Source: DYJK01 sp964464825 (lineage in GTDB: Bacteria; Bacteroidota; Ignavibacteria; Ignavibacteriales; Melioribacteraceae). From it: a stretch of DNA of 64,000 nucleotides. The notes beneath the pieces are model-generated. The model was not told the DNA's origin, made no database searches, and saw only the letters and a list, made by a program, of their open reading frames with translations. Positions 61,662-64,000 of this stretch are shown here, in pieces; position 1 is the stretch's first letter; each line of letters begins with the position of its first letter. Location: positions 124,001 to 188,000 of the forward strand of contig CAYXKL010000001.1 in NCBI GenBank assembly GCA_964464825.1, in the 5' to 3' direction. The translations under genes and the position numbers were made by a program.

Positions 61662-61721
61662 GATTACACGAAACTTTTTAACCGGCACAAAGCTATAACT
61701 TTCTGTAAAACCGGAGATATT

Positions 61722-62594
61722 ATGAAAAAAATAAAATTGAGCGATTTTAAAAAATCAATAAAAAGTTTATTGCCAACCATATTGGTTCTTTTTATTATTA
61801 CTTCATCTTTTATTCAAGGATCTCGCGTACCGACTCCATCAATGGAAAAAACAATTTTGACCGGGGATTATACATTAATAAATAAACTGGCTTACAATTT
61901 AACAACTCCGCGCAACATTCCATTTACAAATATTGAGCTGCCGTTTACCGAACTTATCCGGTGGGGCGATCCGCAAAGAAATGATATTGTTGTGTTTGAA
62001 TTCCCGGGCGACCGCGATGAAATTAAAAATTCCGCAATCGAAAATTATGTTAAACGGTGCATCGGTGTTCCCGGCGATACTGTAGAAATAATTAACCGTA
62101 TTGTTTATGTAAATGGAAAAAAATGCAAAATTCCGGCGCATACTCAATATCTGCGGTCTGAAACTTTTACAAAAGATCTTTATGAACAAAATATTTTCCC
62201 GAAAGGAAAGAAGTGGAATTCTGATAATTACGGTCCCTTGGTTATTCCTAAAAAGGGTGATGAAATAATTTTAAGTGTTCAAAACATTGCTCAATGGGAA
62301 ACTTTCATTAATCGCGAACTTGGTAAAGATGTAATTGAAATTGTTAATAATAAAATTTTTATAAATGGAAAAGAAACTGTTAGTTACAGAGTAACTGATG
62401 ATTATTATTTTATGATGGGTGATAACCGAGATAACAGTCTCGATAGCCGTTATTGGGGATTTGTACCGAGAAGAAATATTATAGGAAAACCGCTCTTTGT
62501 CTATTTTTCATGGAATAGTGATCTGCCTTGGTATAATATCCCGGAGTTGATTTCTTCAATACGGTTAAATAGAATAGGAAAATTATTGTATTAA
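61722..62594 (+). CDS. lepB: Signal peptidase I
   Basis: 290 residues. A membrane anchor (LLPTILVLFIITSSFIQG) is followed by the catalytic Ser40 in VPTPSMEKTILTGDY and Lys111 in NYVKRCIGVPGDTVEI. GDNRDNSLDSRYWGFVPRRNIIGKP is the conserved third box. An insertion between the two catalytic parts is moderate (residues 60-110 and 140-210). GGAGATATT precedes the ATG. Confidence 0.96.
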   Translation: MKKIKLSDFKKSIKSLLPTILVLFIITSSFIQGSRVPTPSMEKTILTGDYTLINKLAYNLTTPRNIPFTNIELPFTELIRWGDPQRNDIVVFEFPGDRDEIKNSAIENYVKRCIGVPGDTVEIINRIVYVNGKKCKIPAHTQYLRSETFTKDLYEQNIFPKGKKWNSDNYGPLVIPKKGDEIILSVQNIAQWETFINRELGKDVIEIVNNKIFINGKETVSYRVTDDYYFMMGDNRDNSLDSRYWGFVPRRNIIGKPLFVYFSWNSDLPWYNIPELISSIRLNRIGKLLY

Positions 62595-62716
62595 CATTAT
62601 CGAGAGTTATTATTCGTGTTCTATACCGGTAATATCCATAATATGTATCGGGACTTGTGGTTCGTTACCAAAAAAATCTTTTTTTCTTCTCTCTGTTAAT
62701 GCCCCTCTGTGTAGAA

Positions 62717-62736
62717 ATTTTAATGATCATTAAAAT
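62717..62736. repeat. Perfect 20-bp palindrome between convergent genes
   Basis: ATTTTAATGA is followed directly by its reverse complement TCATTAAAAT, with no spacer. It lies between the lepB stop (62594) and the amidohydrolase stop (62758). As RNA it could fold with a tetraloop; as DNA it could bind a dimeric protein. Confidence 0.85.
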
Positions 62737-62757
62737 CCTTCTCGATTGTATATACCT

Positions 62758-64000
62758 TTAATTTGATTTATACAAAACTTTACCACCTACAATTGTATAT
62801 AAAACTTTTGTCTGTAAAATTTCTTCTTCGGAACACTTCAATAGATCATTAGAGAGAACAACTAAATCTGCAAGTTTGCCGGGAGAAATAGATCCTTTAA
62901 TTTCCTCTTCAAAACCGGCATAAGCACCGTTAATTGTATATGATTTTAGGGCTTCTTCTCTCGTCATTTTTTGCTGTGGGTAAAATCTGGTCCCGTCTGC
63001 AGATTTTCTTGTTACTGAAGAATAGAAACACTTTATCGGATCAACATCTTCCACCGGTGCATCTGTGCCGTTACAAATAACCGCTCCTGAATTAATCAAT
63101 TTTCTCCATACATATGCCCCCTCTTCCGATCTTTCATTTCCAATTCTTTCAGGAACAAATGTTGCATCCGAAGTGCAGTGAACTCCTTGCATAGCGGCAA
63201 TTACACCAAGTTTTGAAAATCTATTAATATCTCCAGCGGATAAATGCTGCGCATGTTCAATTCGCCAACGTAAATCTTTTTTTCCTCTTGTTACTGCTTC
63301 ATATAGACTTAGCACTTCTCTATTTCCTCTATCGCCGATAGCGTGTGTACACATTTGAAAGCCATTATCTAAAGCCAATTGATAAATCTCTTTTAATTCA
63401 TTCAAAGGTGCAACATTAGATCCGGAGTGTTCGGGAAAATCGCTATACGGTTCCAAAAGCCAGGCGCCGCGCGAACCAAGTGCCCCGTCTATATATTGTT
63501 TTACTGAACGTACGGTTAAATGATTATCTCCATACCCAATTAATTTGTAACTGCTCAATTTTTCTCTCATCTTTTTCAGCGAATCGCCAACCATTACGTT
63601 TAAGCGTATTGGTATTTTGTTTGAATCAACGAATTGCTTCATTAAATCAATTACTTCAAATGTTTCTCCGGCATCAAAAAAGGTTGTTATCCCTTTCTTA
63701 AGACATTCTTCCGATGCTAATTGAATTTGCCGTAGATAGTCAACCCTAATTTCTTCTTTCGATCTTTTCATCAAATATTCATCATAAACTTTTCTGATTA
63801 GATTTTCTGCGTTTTCTTCGAACACGCCGATAGCTTCGCCAAGAGAGTCTCTAACTATTGTGCCCCCGTTTGGATTTGGAGTATTGTTTGTTATACCGGC
63901 TAACTGCATTGCAAATTTATTTGCAAATACTGCGTGTCCGCTTGCATGCGATAACATTACCGGATTTAATGGAACGGCTCCGCTTAATACAGTATGTACA
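62758..64000 (-). CDS. YtcJ-like amidohydrolase (5' end beyond window)
   Basis: The frame is open from the stop at 62758 to the right edge, giving 414 residues without an N-terminus; an internal Met at 63957 is not the start, since family residues (VHTVLSGAVPLNPV) continue upstream. Amidohydrolase-3 (PF07969-like) signatures are LSHASGHAVFANKFAMQLAGI, GGTIVRDSLGEAIGVFEE, KQYIDGALGSRGAWLLEPY, THAIGDRGNREVL, RIEHAQHLS and GTDAPVEDVDPI. The metal-binding HxH of the N-terminus should lie off the window. Relatives hydrolyse exocyclic amides; substrate unknown. Confidence 0.93.
   Translation of the reverse strand, partial: VHTVLSGAVPLNPVMLSHASGHAVFANKFAMQLAGITNNTPNPNGGTIVRDSLGEAIGVFEENAENLIRKVYDEYLMKRSKEEIRVDYLRQIQLASEECLKKGITTFFDAGETFEVIDLMKQFVDSNKIPIRLNVMVGDSLKKMREKLSSYKLIGYGDNHLTVRSVKQYIDGALGSRGAWLLEPYSDFPEHSGSNVAPLNELKEIYQLALDNGFQMCTHAIGDRGNREVLSLYEAVTRGKKDLRWRIEHAQHLSAGDINRFSKLGVIAAMQGVHCTSDATFVPERIGNERSEEGAYVWRKLINSGAVICNGTDAPVEDVDPIKCFYSSVTRKSADGTRFYPQQKMTREEALKSYTINGAYAGFEEEIKGSISPGKLADLVVLSNDLLKCSEEEILQTKVLYTIVGGKVLYKSN

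Overview
The window looks like chromosomal DNA of an Ignavibacteria-type bacterium (Bacteroidetes/Chlorobi side of the tree). The clues are low GC (by eye in the mid-30s), a type IX secretion C-terminal signal of the form LMQNYPNPFNPSTTIKY, a TonB-dependent receptor with an N-terminal carboxypeptidase-regulatory-like domain, DUF2911, DUF4159, DUF4175 and GH92 proteins, and several -7 promoter elements of the TAnnTTTG kind used by Bacteroidetes-type sigma factors. Shine-Dalgarno sites are present before some genes and absent before others. I see no rRNA, tRNA, CRISPR array, insertion sequence or prophage. Apart from one decayed methyltransferase gene this is ordinary, dense core chromosome.

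Layout. 1-1827: ClC chloride channel with CBS domains, cut by the left edge (minus). 1895-6349: minus-strand genes, with a probable operon PP2C phosphatase > esterase > cutC > pseudouridine synthase > DinB-like protein, ended by hairpins, and a small exported NTF2-like protein beyond. 6526-7677: alr (plus). 7687-9495: an unrecognised 602-residue protein. 9817-16033 (minus): GH92 mannosidase, a receptor/TPR pair, a methyltransferase pseudogene and a CopD-like membrane protein. 16131-18372 (minus): exported carbonic anhydrase and a RetSat/CrtI-like flavoprotein. 18532-22265 (plus): exported M14 peptidase, exported proline-iminopeptidase-like hydrolase, a possible transglutaminase-like protein whose start is upset by an A9 run, and a cupin. 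22268-24308 (minus): lipase-like lipoprotein and an SDR. 24446-34937 (plus): DUF3109, rpoN, ICMT-like methyltransferase, hslV-hslU, HAD lipoprotein phosphatase, two GT28-like glycosyltransferases and valS. 35089-40585 (plus): membrane protein, cydAB, TetR regulator and serine/threonine dehydratase. 40582-43097 (minus): lipid kinase and M64 peptidase. 43295-47398 (plus): DUF4159 and DUF4175. 47553-49300 (minus): ECF sigma / anti-sigma / small exported protein. 49478-51624 (minus): DUF502, VOC protein and CDF transporter. 51690-56333 (plus): dGTPase, PAS histidine kinase, NtrC-type regulator and a small exported protein behind a sigma-54-like promoter. 56465-61661 (minus): ispH, DUF2911, small protein, T9SS cargo and D-cysteine desulfhydrase-like enzyme. 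61722-62594 (plus): lepB. 62758-64000: amidohydrolase cut by the right edge.

How the genes connect. The window holds both sigma-54 itself (25014-26489) and a kinase/activator pair that would need it (52987-55603). Downstream of the pair lies a TGGCACG element, with direct repeats that could bind the activator, in front of a small exported protein. This is the most coherent regulatory circuit here. Other candidates for new biology are the unrecognised 602-residue protein, the fusion of a DksA/TraR-type zinc finger to an RsbU-like phosphatase, and the tandem GT28-like glycosyltransferases, which may make glycolipids. No single multi-gene system here is clearly new. The best-supported unusual observation is the methyltransferase pseudogene with two in-frame stops and its catalytic core deleted in frame.
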